Shown: positions 19,566 through 30,161, counted from the first letter of the stretch. The stretch: 64,000 nt of DNA from Bacteriovoracaceae bacterium (GCA_013141065.1 JABFRR010000011.1:82348-146347); one strand, 5' to 3'. Notes: generated from the sequence alone by a model not told the origin. Numbers and translations: made by a program.

Positions 19566-19603
19566 AAAAAAAGCCGGCATCATTTGATGCCGGCTTTTTT
19601 TTT
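19566..19603 (+). terminator. strong rho-independent terminator
   Basis: GCCGGCATCA pairs perfectly with TGATGCCGGC across a 2-base loop, flanked by seven A on one side and nine T on the other. It is 8 bases after the stop at 19557. The symmetric A/T flanks would let it work in both directions. Confidence 0.92.
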
Positions 19604-19708
19604 GCCTAATACTGACAAGATTAATCAAATTCTCTTACCTAAATGGAAAAGTTGGCCCCTAGGGAACTTTATCTCCACACTCAGCTAAAATAAGATATGA
19701 GGATTTGT

Positions 19709-20494
19709 ATGAAACAATTAATTTTAGTAATGAGTCTCTTTTTTATTACCCAAGGGATATATGCCAATGAAGAGTATTTAAGTTGGCAGAAAATTGAAAA
19801 AGAATTCGAAAAACTAAATTTAAATACCAAAGCTTTAAGTCATGTTCAATGTTTTTTTTCAGAGCATGAAAATACAGTTTTCAGGAAGAAGGTTTCTTTT
19901 GATGATTCGGGGCTTAATAGATGTTCAGGAGACTCTTCAATAACCATAGATTCTAAAAGAATTTTTGCGATCATTGATTACACCAAAGATAGTGATGAAA
20001 AAAGAATGTATTTAGTAGATAGATTAACCGGAAAAATCACTCCAATGGCCGTGGCCCATGGAAGATTTAAAGCAGGTTTTCTCAATCCTCGCGTCTCATT
20101 CTTAAAAAATTCTGTTTCAAAATCAAGATACTACAGTAATGAAATGAATTCGAATGCGCCATCATCTGGTTTTTTTATAGCTGGAATAAAGTATGACGGA
20201 AAATTTAAACAAAGTTTAACCCTGCACGGTCTGGAAGAATCTATCAACGATAATGCTTGCGAGAGGGCAGTTGTTATTCATAAGCATTTATTAGTTTCTA
20301 ACAATAGAGCCTATGTGCTTTCCAGTGGCTGCCCAATGGTCAGCAGAAAGAATATCGATCAAGTCATAAACGCACTTCGCTCAAAAGAAGACATAAATGG
20401 CAATGTTGAAAAAAATGGTGGACTGGTCTTTATTTATGGTGAACGTGAGAAAAATTGGCCGCAATTAAGCTGTCCAGGCAGTTTTAATCTTTAA
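19709..20494 (+). CDS. secreted protein of unknown family
   Basis: About 261 residues. An ATG at 19697 is open too, but GAGGA at 19700-19704 sits seven bases before the ATG at 19709, which also starts a standard Sec signal (MKQLILVMSLFFI, cleavage IYA). No known domain. The mature part has five Cys and a repeated basic/aromatic pattern. It stands alone between the terminator at 19566 and the next gene's own upstream region of about 100 bases. Function unknown. Confidence 0.6.
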   Translation: MKQLILVMSLFFITQGIYANEEYLSWQKIEKEFEKLNLNTKALSHVQCFFSEHENTVFRKKVSFDDSGLNRCSGDSSITIDSKRIFAIIDYTKDSDEKRMYLVDRLTGKITPMAVAHGRFKAGFLNPRVSFLKNSVSKSRYYSNEMNSNAPSSGFFIAGIKYDGKFKQSLTLHGLEESINDNACERAVVIHKHLLVSNNRAYVLSSGCPMVSRKNIDQVINALRSKEDINGNVEKNGGLVFIYGEREKNWPQLSCPGSFNL

Positions 20495-20595
20495 TAAGCT
20501 TTCGATTTTACGTAAAAGTTGAAGCAGAGAGTAAGAATTAGTATTTGTCACGCTCTGGTGATTGAGACTATCATACGTTCTTTTAAGGAGAACTT

Positions 20596-21078
20596 ATGAA
20601 AGCCTGCATTTTTGCTCTATTATTACTCTCATTATCAAGTCACGCCAGAGAACAAATTTCAACAAGTATGCAAATCGAAAAACTTTTTACTCAATCAACC
20701 CTGCCTGACTTTGAACCTTATATCGGCGTTGCCTTGCCAGGTCGCTGCTTTTTCAAAACCCCTCAAGAAGTGCAAACCGCTTCAGTCTTAGTTCCTTCTC
20801 AACTAGAAGAAGGGTTCGTTATCGCCCCCTTATCTGCCGATAAAAGGGCAGCCTCTTTTTTTGATAAAATGTCCCACTCTGAAATCCTCGAGAGGTTTCC
20901 TCAAGTCCAGAAACTCAACCGTATCGTTCATTATAATGAAAATGAGGCCATATTATACCGAAAGAAAAAAAATCAAAACTTTGAAGCGAGAATCAGACAA
21001 TTCCAAGACTATTTCTTTGTTCGAGTCCTAATGGCGAATCAAGAAGTTAGGTACTGTTATTACCGAACACTTTTGTAA
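20596..21078 (+). CDS. small secreted protein of unknown family
   Basis: 160 residues with RBS AAGGAG and a short Sec signal (cleavage SHA near residue 17). Only two Cys (CFF near 50 and CYY near the C-terminus), a possible disulfide. The rest is mixed, with a basic YRKKKNQNF stretch. No motif identifies it. It lies in the same direction as the secreted genes before and after it, with its own upstream gap of about 100 bases. Confidence 0.6.
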   Translation: MKACIFALLLLSLSSHAREQISTSMQIEKLFTQSTLPDFEPYIGVALPGRCFFKTPQEVQTASVLVPSQLEEGFVIAPLSADKRAASFFDKMSHSEILERFPQVQKLNRIVHYNENEAILYRKKKNQNFEARIRQFQDYFFVRVLMANQEVRYCYYRTLL

Positions 21079-21156
21079 TTTTTACAAGCTGAACGATTCT
21101 GATCCAAATTTAGGGTATCTTGAGTTAACGGCATCAAATTTTCGGGAGATTGAAGT

Positions 21157-21480
21157 ATGAAGTTTTTAATAGCAATTTTGGTTTCTATAGCTGCTTTTTC
21201 TGCTTTAGCTGGTGATATTTCTCCAAAAATGTTGAGTGAGATTGAATCGAGAATTTCTATTCAAAAAGAAGAGTTAAATCTTAAGACCAGTGGTCTTGAT
21301 ATCGTTGATATAGTCGAAGGAAAAATTGTGGCTTCAATTATCATCAGTGTGGAAGACAAAATTGAAGAAGCAGAAATGCTGTTGGCTGAAATTGAATCCG
21401 ATGAATCCTTAACAGAAGAAAACATTCAGGCAATCGTTGACTTACTTGATGAAGCTGAAGTTTTAATCGAATCAATCTAA
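21157..21480 (+). CDS. small acidic secreted helical protein
   Basis: 107 residues: a Sec signal (cleavage ALA near residue 18) and then an acidic, helix-forming body with regular heptad-like Leu/Ile and Glu (IEEAEMLLAEIES, ENIQAIVDLLDEAE). It has no Cys, unlike its neighbours. RBS is GGGAG. The gene ends tail to tail with the ABC transporter gene, overlapping by 9 bases. Function unknown; a periplasmic coiled-coil or chaperone-like protein is possible. Confidence 0.6.
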   Translation: MKFLIAILVSIAAFSALAGDISPKMLSEIESRISIQKEELNLKTSGLDIVDIVEGKIVASIIISVEDKIEEAEMLLAEIESDESLTEENIQAIVDLLDEAEVLIESI

Positions 21481-24400
21481 TTTATTATTCTTGAGTGAAA
21501 GTAGACGTCCTTGACTTAGTTCCATAACATAGTCGAGATCGTCTACTGTGCTCAACCTATGGGCAATTATCAATACAGTTTTATTTTTTAATTCGGACCT
21601 CAAGATCGCTTGAATTTTATAATCCGATACTACATCGATGCTTGCAGTCGCTTCGTCCAACATAATTATTTTTGCATCTAATAAGAGTGCTCTTGCTAAA
21701 CAAAAAAGCTGACGTTGCCCTTGAGAAAGATTGGCTCCTCCATCAGACACCGGGGTCTCTAGCTCTTGTTTCATATTTCTTACTAATTCACTTAGGCCGG
21801 TTAATTCTAAAACTTTCCAAATTTCATCAACACTTTTGAAACTATAAGGATCTAGATTGCTTCTGAGTGTGCCTATAAACAAAGTTGGATCTTGCGGAAT
21901 AATGGCCAAACGTGAACGCAGAGTTTTTAAATCAATTGAACTAATATCAATGCCATCAATTTTTATACTCCCTTCTCGAATCGCCATAAAACGATAAATC
22001 ATTTGAAAAATTGTCGTTTTACCTGCACCTGTTCGACCTATTATTCCGACCTGTAGACCCTGCAGGGATTTCAAACGTAAGACCATTGATCACATCTGGT
22101 AGAGATTCATCATAAGCAGCATAGACATTTTCAAATGAAATTTTTCCTTGAACTGGCCAATTTTTCTCAGCAAAATATTCAATTGATGAAGTGATACTTT
22201 TTTCACCGGTAATGGCCGTCATGAATTTTATGCGTTCAATTGATGTCATCTTAGATTCTAGATCTGAAAGAATGCGAATCCCCCAATTGAGTGCCCCCCA
22301 AAAAGACATTGAATAAAGTGTCACTAATCCGGCAGATGCTGGGCTTAAGTAATGATTGGAAACAGAGTAAATTAAACTAAGAGCAGTTGCACCGGATATA
22401 ATTCCACCTATCATAGGAATTCTAATTGAAAACCAACGATTCAAAAGAAAATTATTAACAAATGCTTTTTGACTTTTTTCTAAATGAGAAAAGAACTGTT
22501 CTCGAAACCACGGAATTTTATTATAGGCCCTGATAACTGGAAGACCTCCCAGTGTCTCTTTAAAGTGTGCATACCTCGGAGACCTGAATATGGAGTCCAT
22601 GCGCTTCACTTCGCGAGCACAACGTCTATAAGACAACTGAAACTGCCAATAGACGAATCCTAAAGGAATGATGATAATGAGAATGATAGGAACACTAAAG
22701 ATGATGAGAAATAAAGAAATGAGAACTTGAAATAAAGCTTGAATCGCCGTTTCAAAATTCCATTGTAACTGAAAATCTACTGACTCGAGGTCTCTTGAAA
22801 ACCTTTGTAATAATCTACCTACAGGTGTTGTATCAAAAAATCGAACTGGTGCCTTTAGTACGGATTCTAGCATTCGGTCATGAAGTTCAATTCCAGCTTG
22901 TATTCCTCTTTTGAGCCAGAAAAGTTGATTTGCCATCTGTACGAGTAAACTGATTAAAGCGATAGTTCCATAAATTAAAATACCTTTCATCGGCGTTATC
23001 GATTCAGAGTGAGAAGTAAACCAACTGAGCCACCACTGATTGAATAATGGAAAAGCCGTGATGGCGAGCACTCCAAAAACCAATGAAAACATAATTAATT
23101 TTTGATATTTCCCTCGTCCACCTAATGCTTTTATATAATCTATATAAAGTGATGCCCTCACCGCTCCTGATTCTCGATCTTCATCACTCATTAATTGAGT
23201 GTTTAATTCTGCCACAGGAGCACTTTCAACTTTTGAAGTTGTTAATTGAGACACTTCATTATTACTTGCTTTATGATGAGAATAAAAATGTCGAAATTCT
23301 AAAGAATCCTCTAAAAGTTTTTCAAATTTACCACATCCAAGGATCTCACCATTTTTAAGAAAGAGAACTTGATCAAATAAAGTTAGATTATCTAATCGAT
23401 GGGTAACAACGACTCTCGTTTTATTTTTCCAGGCACCAAATATTAAGTGCTGTACAAGAAATTCTTCAGTGTGAATATCTACTGCAGAAAGTGGATCATC
23501 TAATAAAATAATTTCTGGATTATGCAGATGACAACGGGCTAAACACAGACGTTGTTTTTGACCACCACTTAAATTAACACCTTTTTCTCCTAACTCTGTC
23601 ATATAAGAACCAGGGAGTCTTTCTATATCCTCACTGAGACCTGCCAGTCTTAGGGAATCTAATACATCATGAAGTGAGGCGCTTGCTAGGCCCATTTTCA
23701 CATTCTCTAAAATTGAAGTATTCATAATATAGCTTTCTTGACCGACATAACCAAAATTATTCGCTCTCACTAACTTGGTGCCGGAGTCTGCTTTAAATTC
23801 ATTTAAAATAAGTTGTAATATCGTTGTTTTGCCAGAGCCAACTTCTCCCACGATAGCGAGACTTGAACCCTTCTTAACTTTAAAATTACAATTATTCAGT
23901 AGAAAATTAGACTTCAAAGCACGGTAAGAAATATTATTAAAAACTATATCAAATTCTAGTTCAGGAGAATCAACGTAGAGGTCTTTCCACTTATCGACTT
24001 TTTTTGAATTGAGAAAAATTCTGATGCGGCCAAGAGACACCCAAGCATTCGTTAATCGAGAAAGAACACCCGGCAGATGAGCGATTGGTTCTTGTAAGAG
24101 TCCAAATAATGAAACACAAGTCAATACTAGGGCCGGAGTAAGATTTTCACCGCGAAGAAGATGAATCCAAAGAGCAAAAAATAATACTAAAGTTGTAATG
24201 GCCACAAAACTTAATCCAGAGAGCATTTCAGATCTCGCTAGACGTTTACGTGCACTGACTTCCTCACTTCTAACAACTCCAACTTGTTTAATTATTTCTT
24301 CTTCCCATACGAAATATTTAACTAATCTCATTGATTGTAATACTTGTCCCATTAAAGTGACTCTCTCGTCTCTTTTTTTCATTAAAATTTCTTCAAGCGA

Positions 24401-25150
24401 CATAAAGCTTTTAGCAATTTTTCTTGTGATGGGAGTTAAGATTCCAATGATGAGCACCGCAATGAGTCCGGTCCATCCTAAAAAATAAAAAAACATCGAT
24501 AAGGAACCAAATAGAAGTAAAAATGCCCAGCCCAAATCTCCAATTAACATCGGCACGTCAGCAATAGATTCAGAATCTGAACTCATGTGATTGACAACAT
24601 CACCAACATTAACTTCTTGCCTAGCATCTTGAGAAAGAACCAATGCCTGCTCAAAAATTAGTCGATTTAACCTACTCGTTATTCTGACATTTGCTCTAAG
24701 TGTAGCATAAAAATTATGTTGATAACCAATTCCCATAAAAATGCCAATTAATCCAAGGCCTACAGCAATTGGTAACACATTTAAGTAATCAATTTTTCCC
24801 TCAGACAATAAAGTTAACTTGGTTATAAATTGGTTTACAAAAAGTGGGCTTGATAAACTTGCGACAACTCCAATAAAATAAAAAGACCAAGCTCGTTTAA
24901 GCAAGTATTTTTGCTCTCCAAGAATTTGCCATAGCATTGATTTGTTACTTTCTAAATTTATTGATGGATCTTTAATCGTCCGGTCCAGTTGTAATTCTGG
25001 AGGAACCTCGAGCAAGTCATCAAAAGTGAGTATTTTTTCTCGTCCCTTGCTAATGAGTGGCGAAATCTGACAAAAAAAGAAGTTTTTAATACTTTGATAC
25101 ATAAGATTGTTAATTTTTGATCTCAATAACACACAGGCAATGTCCTTCAT
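21472..25150 (-). pseudogene. ABCC/MRP-type full ABC transporter, one frameshift
   Basis: About 1220 codons in the order TMD1-NBD1-TMD2-NBD2, the layout of eukaryotic-type ABCC exporters. NBD1 has GEVGSGKTT, LSGGQKQR and LLDDPLSAVD, with Asp in place of the catalytic Glu, as in MRP NBD1. NBD2 has GRTGAGKTT, LSQGQRQL and IMLDEATASID with the Glu. The frame breaks just before the second Walker A near 22050: FEIPAGST continues as GRNNRSNRCR and a stop, while the other frame holds VGIIGRTGAGK. Deleting one base in the GGTCGG region restores it. The start may be ATG 25150 (41-base overlap with the PPTase gene) or ATG 25102 (7 bases after its stop). If the frameshift is real, NBD2 is lost. Confidence 0.82.
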
Positions 25151-25784
25151 GGATAGAAAACTGCCCTGTAAATTCGTCTAAATGACCAGGTCGATATTCA
25201 TCGTTTAATTCTTTAAGTAATTTTATTTTAAAGGTTCCATTCAAAAAATCAATTTCACTTACTGCTGCATCAAGAAATCCAAAAAACTGATGTACTTGAG
25301 GATAGAGAGCTTTATAAAGAGACTCTTTTATCGAAAAAATCAAAGTGAGTAATTCTTCATTTGCTAAATTGGCGTGCGATTTTAAATCTAAACTATTCGT
25401 GATATGAGACTTGAGTTCTAACTTTGTTCTCCCAAGTATTTCCAAGTCAATACCAACACCTTTTAAAAATTCGGAACTTCCTACAGCGGCACTAACATAA
25501 TCTCGGTTGTGAGTGATACTACCAACAACGCCTAGAGGCCAAAGTGGAGAGCGGTCTACTGAATATGGTAATTCAAAAAGAGGACGGTTAAAATATTTAC
25601 TGTGGGCCATGCTTGCACACATTCTCCCCAAGAGAAATTCCTCTATCCTTTTCGGATGAAAACTTAGAACCTCTGGTGAAAGAATAATACTTTCTTTCAG
25701 TGCCTGGTAATCACTTGAAAAAAAGTCTTCTCTTTTTAGAAAATAAAAAGATGAATAAGTAAAAAGATCATTCCATTTTCTCAA
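25110..25784 (-). CDS. 4'-phosphopantetheinyl transferase (EntD/Sfp superfamily)
   Basis: 224 residues, starting at TTG and overlapping the esterase gene by 17 bases. It transfers phosphopantetheine from CoA to a Ser of a carrier protein. The family signatures are present: GSITHN near residue 90, GIDLE near 113 and FSIKESLYKALYP near 155 (Asp and two Glu bind magnesium; Lys is conserved). The length and GRMCA N-terminal motif fit the EntD branch, used for secondary-metabolite or siderophore carriers rather than only fatty-acid ACP. No polyketide or peptide synthetase lies in the window, so its carrier is elsewhere. Confidence 0.88.
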   Translation of the reverse strand: MRKWNDLFTYSSFYFLKREDFFSSDYQALKESIILSPEVLSFHPKRIEEFLLGRMCASMAHSKYFNRPLFELPYSVDRSPLWPLGVVGSITHNRDYVSAAVGSSEFLKGVGIDLEILGRTKLELKSHITNSLDLKSHANLANEELLTLIFSIKESLYKALYPQVHQFFGFLDAAVSEIDFLNGTFKIKLLKELNDEYRPGHLDEFTGQFSIHEGHCLCVIEIKN

Positions 25785-27459
25785 GATTATTCCACTGTTT
25801 TAAAAAATCATTTAAAAACTGATCTCTCCAGATTTGATCATCTCCCAGATAGAGTAAAAATTTCTGATTTCCATATCTTAAGTAAAATGCACCAAAATCA
25901 TTCCAATCTAAACGATTGGCTTCCATGTGTTCTTGCAAGCTCGCCCAAGCAGTGCGATCTGAGGCCGTAAATTCTGCTTCGAAGATGTTACTTTGAATAC
26001 CCGATTCATTGACTGCAAAAACTTGTAATTCATGTTGAGTGCTAGTTAAATCACATAACTTAAAATCCCAAAGTGTATTTATAACAGGGGTCAGAAATTT
26101 TTCTTTATTTAAGGCAATATTCACTTCAAAAACTTTATCGACACCGTTATTGACTGCCTGACCTGATAAAATTAAGCAGGATTGAACAACTTGAATTTTA
26201 GTGTTTACTAACTGAGGCCGATTCATTCCCTCAACTTCGCCGAGCCAAGAATTTCGAGTAAATATTCGAGTGCCACCAAAAGTATTTTTTATTTCAAATT
26301 TAAATATGTACTCACCCATCGTGAGTTCTCGAGAAAATGCACTGAAACGTCTATCTCGACCAATCACCACTGCAAAACGATCAACATTCTTTCCTGTTTT
26401 TTTATCTACAACTACGACGTTCAAAGATTTAAAAAATTCTTTTGGTATTGTGATTAAACCCGCAACTTGAAACTGAAGCCCACTGGAGACGACGGGCTCC
26501 AATAAGACTTCTGGTAATCGAACTTCGCTCGATCGTCGATTATTTGTATAAAAAAATTGAGCGAGGTATTGTGGATAATTTAAGCTTTTTTTATTAATAA
26601 AGTTCCCACCATTTCCACCTTGTCCTGCTGGCCAGTTATGTCCTAGGTTTTTATTCATAATGAGTGAGACTCTAGGCCCTGCGGCGTCTGACCACAAAGT
26701 ACCAGTGCCTTCTTTGTTGGCACCATCTAATTTCAAAGTGTCAAAAGAACTTTGGTTGAGAGCTCCATAAATTGTTTTCAAAATATCTGCATTGAATAAA
26801 TTAAAATTGGTGCTGACAATATAATCATTGTTGCCATAAATAATTGAAGCTATTTGTGTTTTTAAAAATTGCTCTTTTCCATTGGCTAAATTTTTACATG
26901 TATTTAACATTGTTTCATAAGAAGTTTTAGGCCTAGAGATTTCAGACGATGCTGTTCCCGTAGATGGCCCGGCATTGATGCCAAGACCTGCATAGAGCTC
27001 GGGAGCCAAGCAACCCAAAATCATGGATTGACCTCCACCAGAAGAAAGTCCCGAGAGATAAACTTGTCCAGGATCAATATTTAATTCACTTCTGGCGATC
27101 AAAGCTTTAGTTAAATTAATTAATGCTCCATTATGACGATTATTTACGGTGTGATCTCCACCATAATAATCCCAACAGCCTGCGAGCACTCCTCCATTTG
27201 GAACTTTGGGAATAGCAACAATCATATTAAAATCATCTGCAGTAGATTCCCAATTTCCATCTTTTTTTAAATCTTCAGCTTTTTGTGAACAACCGTGAAG
27301 ATTAATCATTAGAGATTTTTTTTTCGTTTTTACAGATAGGCTCAGCGGAATTTTTGGCAAATAATAGTGTACTTGGACTCCCGCAATTGTTTCAAATTTC
27401 CACTCAGCTAAGGCCTGCAATGAAAAAAAGCCTAAGGTCAAAAGAACGATTAATTTCAT
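25768..27459 (-). CDS. secreted PHB-depolymerase-like esterase
   Basis: 563 residues with a Sec signal (cleavage LALA near 18). The N-terminal 310 residues fit the PHB depolymerase/feruloyl-esterase family (LpqC-like): oxyanion LHGCSQ, nucleophile elbow GLSSGG, an Asp in YGNNDYIV and the His in LGHNWPAG. It should hydrolyse short polyhydroxyalkanoates or other esters outside the cell. The C-terminal 250 residues look like two beta-sandwich domains (FKFEIKNTFGG; FEVNIALNKEK), possibly substrate-binding. It is followed at once by the PPTase and ABC transporter genes, so it heads a three-gene unit. Prey-polymer degradation is inference. Confidence 0.82.
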   Translation of the reverse strand: MKLIVLLTLGFFSLQALAEWKFETIAGVQVHYYLPKIPLSLSVKTKKKSLMINLHGCSQKAEDLKKDGNWESTADDFNMIVAIPKVPNGGVLAGCWDYYGGDHTVNNRHNGALINLTKALIARSELNIDPGQVYLSGLSSGGGQSMILGCLAPELYAGLGINAGPSTGTASSEISRPKTSYETMLNTCKNLANGKEQFLKTQIASIIYGNNDYIVSTNFNLFNADILKTIYGALNQSSFDTLKLDGANKEGTGTLWSDAAGPRVSLIMNKNLGHNWPAGQGGNGGNFINKKSLNYPQYLAQFFYTNNRRSSEVRLPEVLLEPVVSSGLQFQVAGLITIPKEFFKSLNVVVVDKKTGKNVDRFAVVIGRDRRFSAFSRELTMGEYIFKFEIKNTFGGTRIFTRNSWLGEVEGMNRPQLVNTKIQVVQSCLILSGQAVNNGVDKVFEVNIALNKEKFLTPVINTLWDFKLCDLTSTQHELQVFAVNESGIQSNIFEAEFTASDRTAWASLQEHMEANRLDWNDFGAFYLRYGNQKFLLYLGDDQIWRDQFLNDFLKQWNNLEKME

Positions 27460-27980
27460 AAAATTCCACGATTAAGCATTAAGTCACTAATTTTATATAT
27501 CTTAGAATTAAAAAGAAGCTTCGTCATATGAAAAAAGTCATTCTCTATTCATCTTAATTTTTCTATAATGACCCAATGAAATATACAAACTTGTCAGTCA
27601 CTTTTTTATTATTCTTTTCTTTTTTTAGTTTAAACTTAGCAGCTGCTAACGAGTCGTGCACCAAGGCCAGCCGCCAAGAATTTTTAAGTCTCAATGAGGC
27701 GCTTTATCAAGAATACCGCGATATCGACACTCAAAGCAGCATGACAACTTATAAGAAAGCTTTTTGGATTGAAGGAAATCCTAAAGTTAACAAAGCACTT
27801 TTTTTAGCCCACGGCTACATGGGAAGCCCTGGGGAAATGAAATATTTAGCAGAACCATTTATAAAAGCTGGCTGGTCTATAATTGGTTTTTTATTACCTG
27901 GTCATGGAAGTACGCACTTCGTGGCAAACGTTTACAAACATCCTCGGTGGTCTAATTCTTTAAAAATTCAATTAGATTTA

Positions 27981-27989
27981 GTCTCGAAG
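27981..27989 (+). repeat. 9-bp target site duplication, left copy
   Basis: GTCTCGAAG occurs here and at 29629-29637, on the two sides of the insertion sequence. A 9-bp duplication is the usual signature of several DDE insertion sequences. Confidence 0.95.
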
Positions 27990-29628
27990 CAGCAGTTCCC
28001 GGCCTCTTAGCCTGTCAACCCGATTTAAAACTCATAGTGTTATAGGGTAATAAATTCACGATTTTTCGAAAAAAATTATTTTTGATGGTAAATGGCTTTG
28101 AAGAATAAAAAACAAATCAGAACGGGCGTTAAAATTAACCTGTCTCTGGTGGCATTTCACGATAGTAAAGAAGGTAATAAAATTGATCCCAGCTAGATAA
28201 TGGCACCCATTCAATAGCACTGGTTAAACTGCTCCATAAGCTTGATTTTTGCTTAAATTTTTCAACTAATTTTTTAAAAGTATAACAACTAATCTCTTGG
28301 ATCTGGTCAACAAAAAATGCCAGAAACATACTCATAATAAAATTATGTGTTAAGTTTTTTTCACCATGCCCATAATTATGTTCTAAATTATAACCTCTAT
28401 TCTTCAAAGTATTAAACGTTTCATTTTCTATTTTCCAGCGCGTGCGACCTCCTTCTGCAAGTTGAACAATATTATTTTTTGTAACTGCTATATCTGTAAT
28501 AAATGTGAAATTACGTTCGAGCCTTTCTGCTTTTCCCTTTTGCCAATCCATTCAGTGACTTCTTTAACTTGAACAAAATTTATAAATGGACTTTCCTTGT
28601 CTTGATGGAGTCTTATATTGTTTGCAAATCTGTAATTCATTTTTGTTGTTTTTATAACTTTTCACCAGACTCAAAAACTCTTTCGTGAAACTGGGTTTCT
28701 CCAGTAGTCTCTCCCTCTTTTACACTCATAAAAAGAAGACTTTTAGTTTCTTTGACTGCTATTAAAAACTCATAACCATACTCTCGAAGTAATTTTATAA
28801 TAGGTCCATTGGCATACAAAGCATCAAGTAAGAAAATTATTTTTAACTTCGGGTGCTCTCTTTTAAAATCAGCTAAAAATCTTCTAAATGCTGTTTGTTC
28901 AGAATCGTTTTTACTACTTCCATCAAGTCTCATAATGGGTTCAGGGCACATTGGAATAACTTGCTTTAGATCTGGGTGAACAATTGATCCTGCCAAAATA
29001 TTATGTCCAAATTTAAGAGTCATTTTATTGTTTTCATCAAAATGTTCTTCAATCATGCAACAGTCACAAACTAATTTTTCCGATCGAAAATATCCAGATC
29101 CATCTGTTGCTAATAAATAATGAGATTGACCATTAATTTTCATAAACTCAAACTGCTCTAGCGTTTTTGATCTTTGAATATATGAAAAAAGTCTTTGAAA
29201 TAATGGTCGATACTGATTGTATTCTACTGTTTCTAAAATATCTCTTAAGTGAGTATCTGACGGAACTCTATCAATTTTAAAAAGTGAGTTGAGATTGTGC
29301 ATTCTAATTTTATGTTCTTTCAATTGATTTTCAAATTGTAAAAGAGATGGTGATTTTAGGGCAAAGACCGCAAAGCTAGACATTAAAAAATTCTTGAGAG
29401 GTATTTCAAAAATTGGTCTTTTTTCCTTAAATTTTGAAAATTCAGATAGAATAATTTCATTACATTCTTCAACTTTCAATTTATTTGCTTGTCGCCCCAT
29501 AAAACACCTCTGAAAAGCATTTTAGATGGCCAGAAATGATTTGTGAAGGCCAGAAAGCATAAATCATTACGAAAAATTAAATATTTTCTCTTATCTTGAG
29601 TGGGAAAAATTTACACCGGGAATTCCTG
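27990..29628 (-). mobile_element. insertion sequence, 1639 bp, IS4-like DDE type (copy 1)
   Basis: The ends are imperfect 13-bp inverted repeats: CAGCAGTTCCCGG at 27990-28002 and, read on the minus strand, CAGGAATTCCCGG at 29616-29628 (11 of 13 matching). They are flanked by GTCTCGAAG on both sides. One minus-strand transposase gene fills most of it. The family is IS4-like or ISNCY by the DDE motifs; the exact group needs a database. It disrupts a hydrolase gene. A second copy begins at 63068 in the same orientation. Confidence 0.93.
28135..29500 (-). pseudogene. IS4-like DDE transposase, frameshifted
   Basis: Motifs are in the expected order: first Asp in LLATDGSGYF near residue 130, second Asp in FLLDALYANG near 225, and the Glu domain RTRWKIENETFNTLKNRGYN in the last third. 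The reading frame breaks twice. The first ORF stops after VFESGEKL (28652), and the protein continues in the -1 frame as NYRFANNIRLHQD; this break is the same in copy 2. Then one T is missing in a T run near 28535 relative to copy 2 (WQKGKAERL against WIGKKGKAERL). The second break inactivates this copy. The full protein would be about 455 residues. Confidence 0.85.
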
Positions 29629-29637
29629 GTCTCGAAG
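29629..29637 (+). repeat. 9-bp target site duplication, right copy
   Basis: GTCTCGAAG matches 27981-27989 exactly and directly abuts the right inverted repeat, fixing the element's boundary. Confidence 0.95.
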
Positions 29638-30161
29638 TGCTTTAAAGAAGTAAAAGCCGTTGGGTTTTCAACTGGTGGTCTTTTATTAACTCAATATGTA
29701 TTAAACGAAAAAAAGCCCTCTAGCTTAAAGAGTCTACATCTCATTTCTCCTTACTACATCCAACGTTTTGGTGGATTTTTTGACAGCATAATAGGTCATT
29801 TTGTGAATGGACTTTCAGTTGATACTGCCTATTTCCTGAGCCGATTTAAAGATTTAAAAGTTATGACACTTGATTCGCAGTTTTATCATCAAAATCTTCC
29901 CATAGACGCAGGTCTGCAAGTTAAAGAACTAGGAATTATTGAATCAAAGAAAGATTATACTGCTAAAAAAATACCAGTTCAGCTTTTTATTTCAGAAGGA
30001 GATTGGACAGTCGATATTCAGGCGACCAAAGACTTTATAATAAAAAATTTTGAAGAAGTTGAACTTACTTATTACAAAGGTGAAGAGCCTCATCACTTAA
30101 TGTCACCTTCAGTAAGTTCAAAAGCTAAAGAGATTCAGCAGAAAATTTTTAATTTTTAATA

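Larger units (their letters stand above)
27576..30159 (+). pseudogene. secreted alpha/beta hydrolase interrupted by insertion sequence
   Basis: Two pieces, 27576-27989 and 29638-30159, are one gene split by the insertion sequence at 27990-29628. Joined after removing the element and one copy of the 9-bp duplication, they form an in-frame ORF of 311 residues (LVSK then CFKEVKAVGFSTGG). It has a Sec signal, the oxyanion motif AHGYMGSPGEM, nucleophile GFSTGG, Asp in SEGDWTVD and His in EPHHLM. It is a lipase/monoacylglycerol-lipase-like hydrolase. As it stands the first part ends after 4 foreign residues at 28010, so no active enzyme can be made. The clean in-frame junction suggests recent insertion. 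Confidence 0.9.

Noticed and set aside
21472..22086. Separate small ATP-binding protein gene.
   Set aside because: It lacks a membrane domain and holds only the second NBD; it continues the 25150 gene after a one-base frameshift.
27990..28010. End of the hydrolase ORF as a real C-terminus (QFPAS).
   Set aside because: These codons are the left end of the insertion sequence; the true gene resumes at 29638 in frame.
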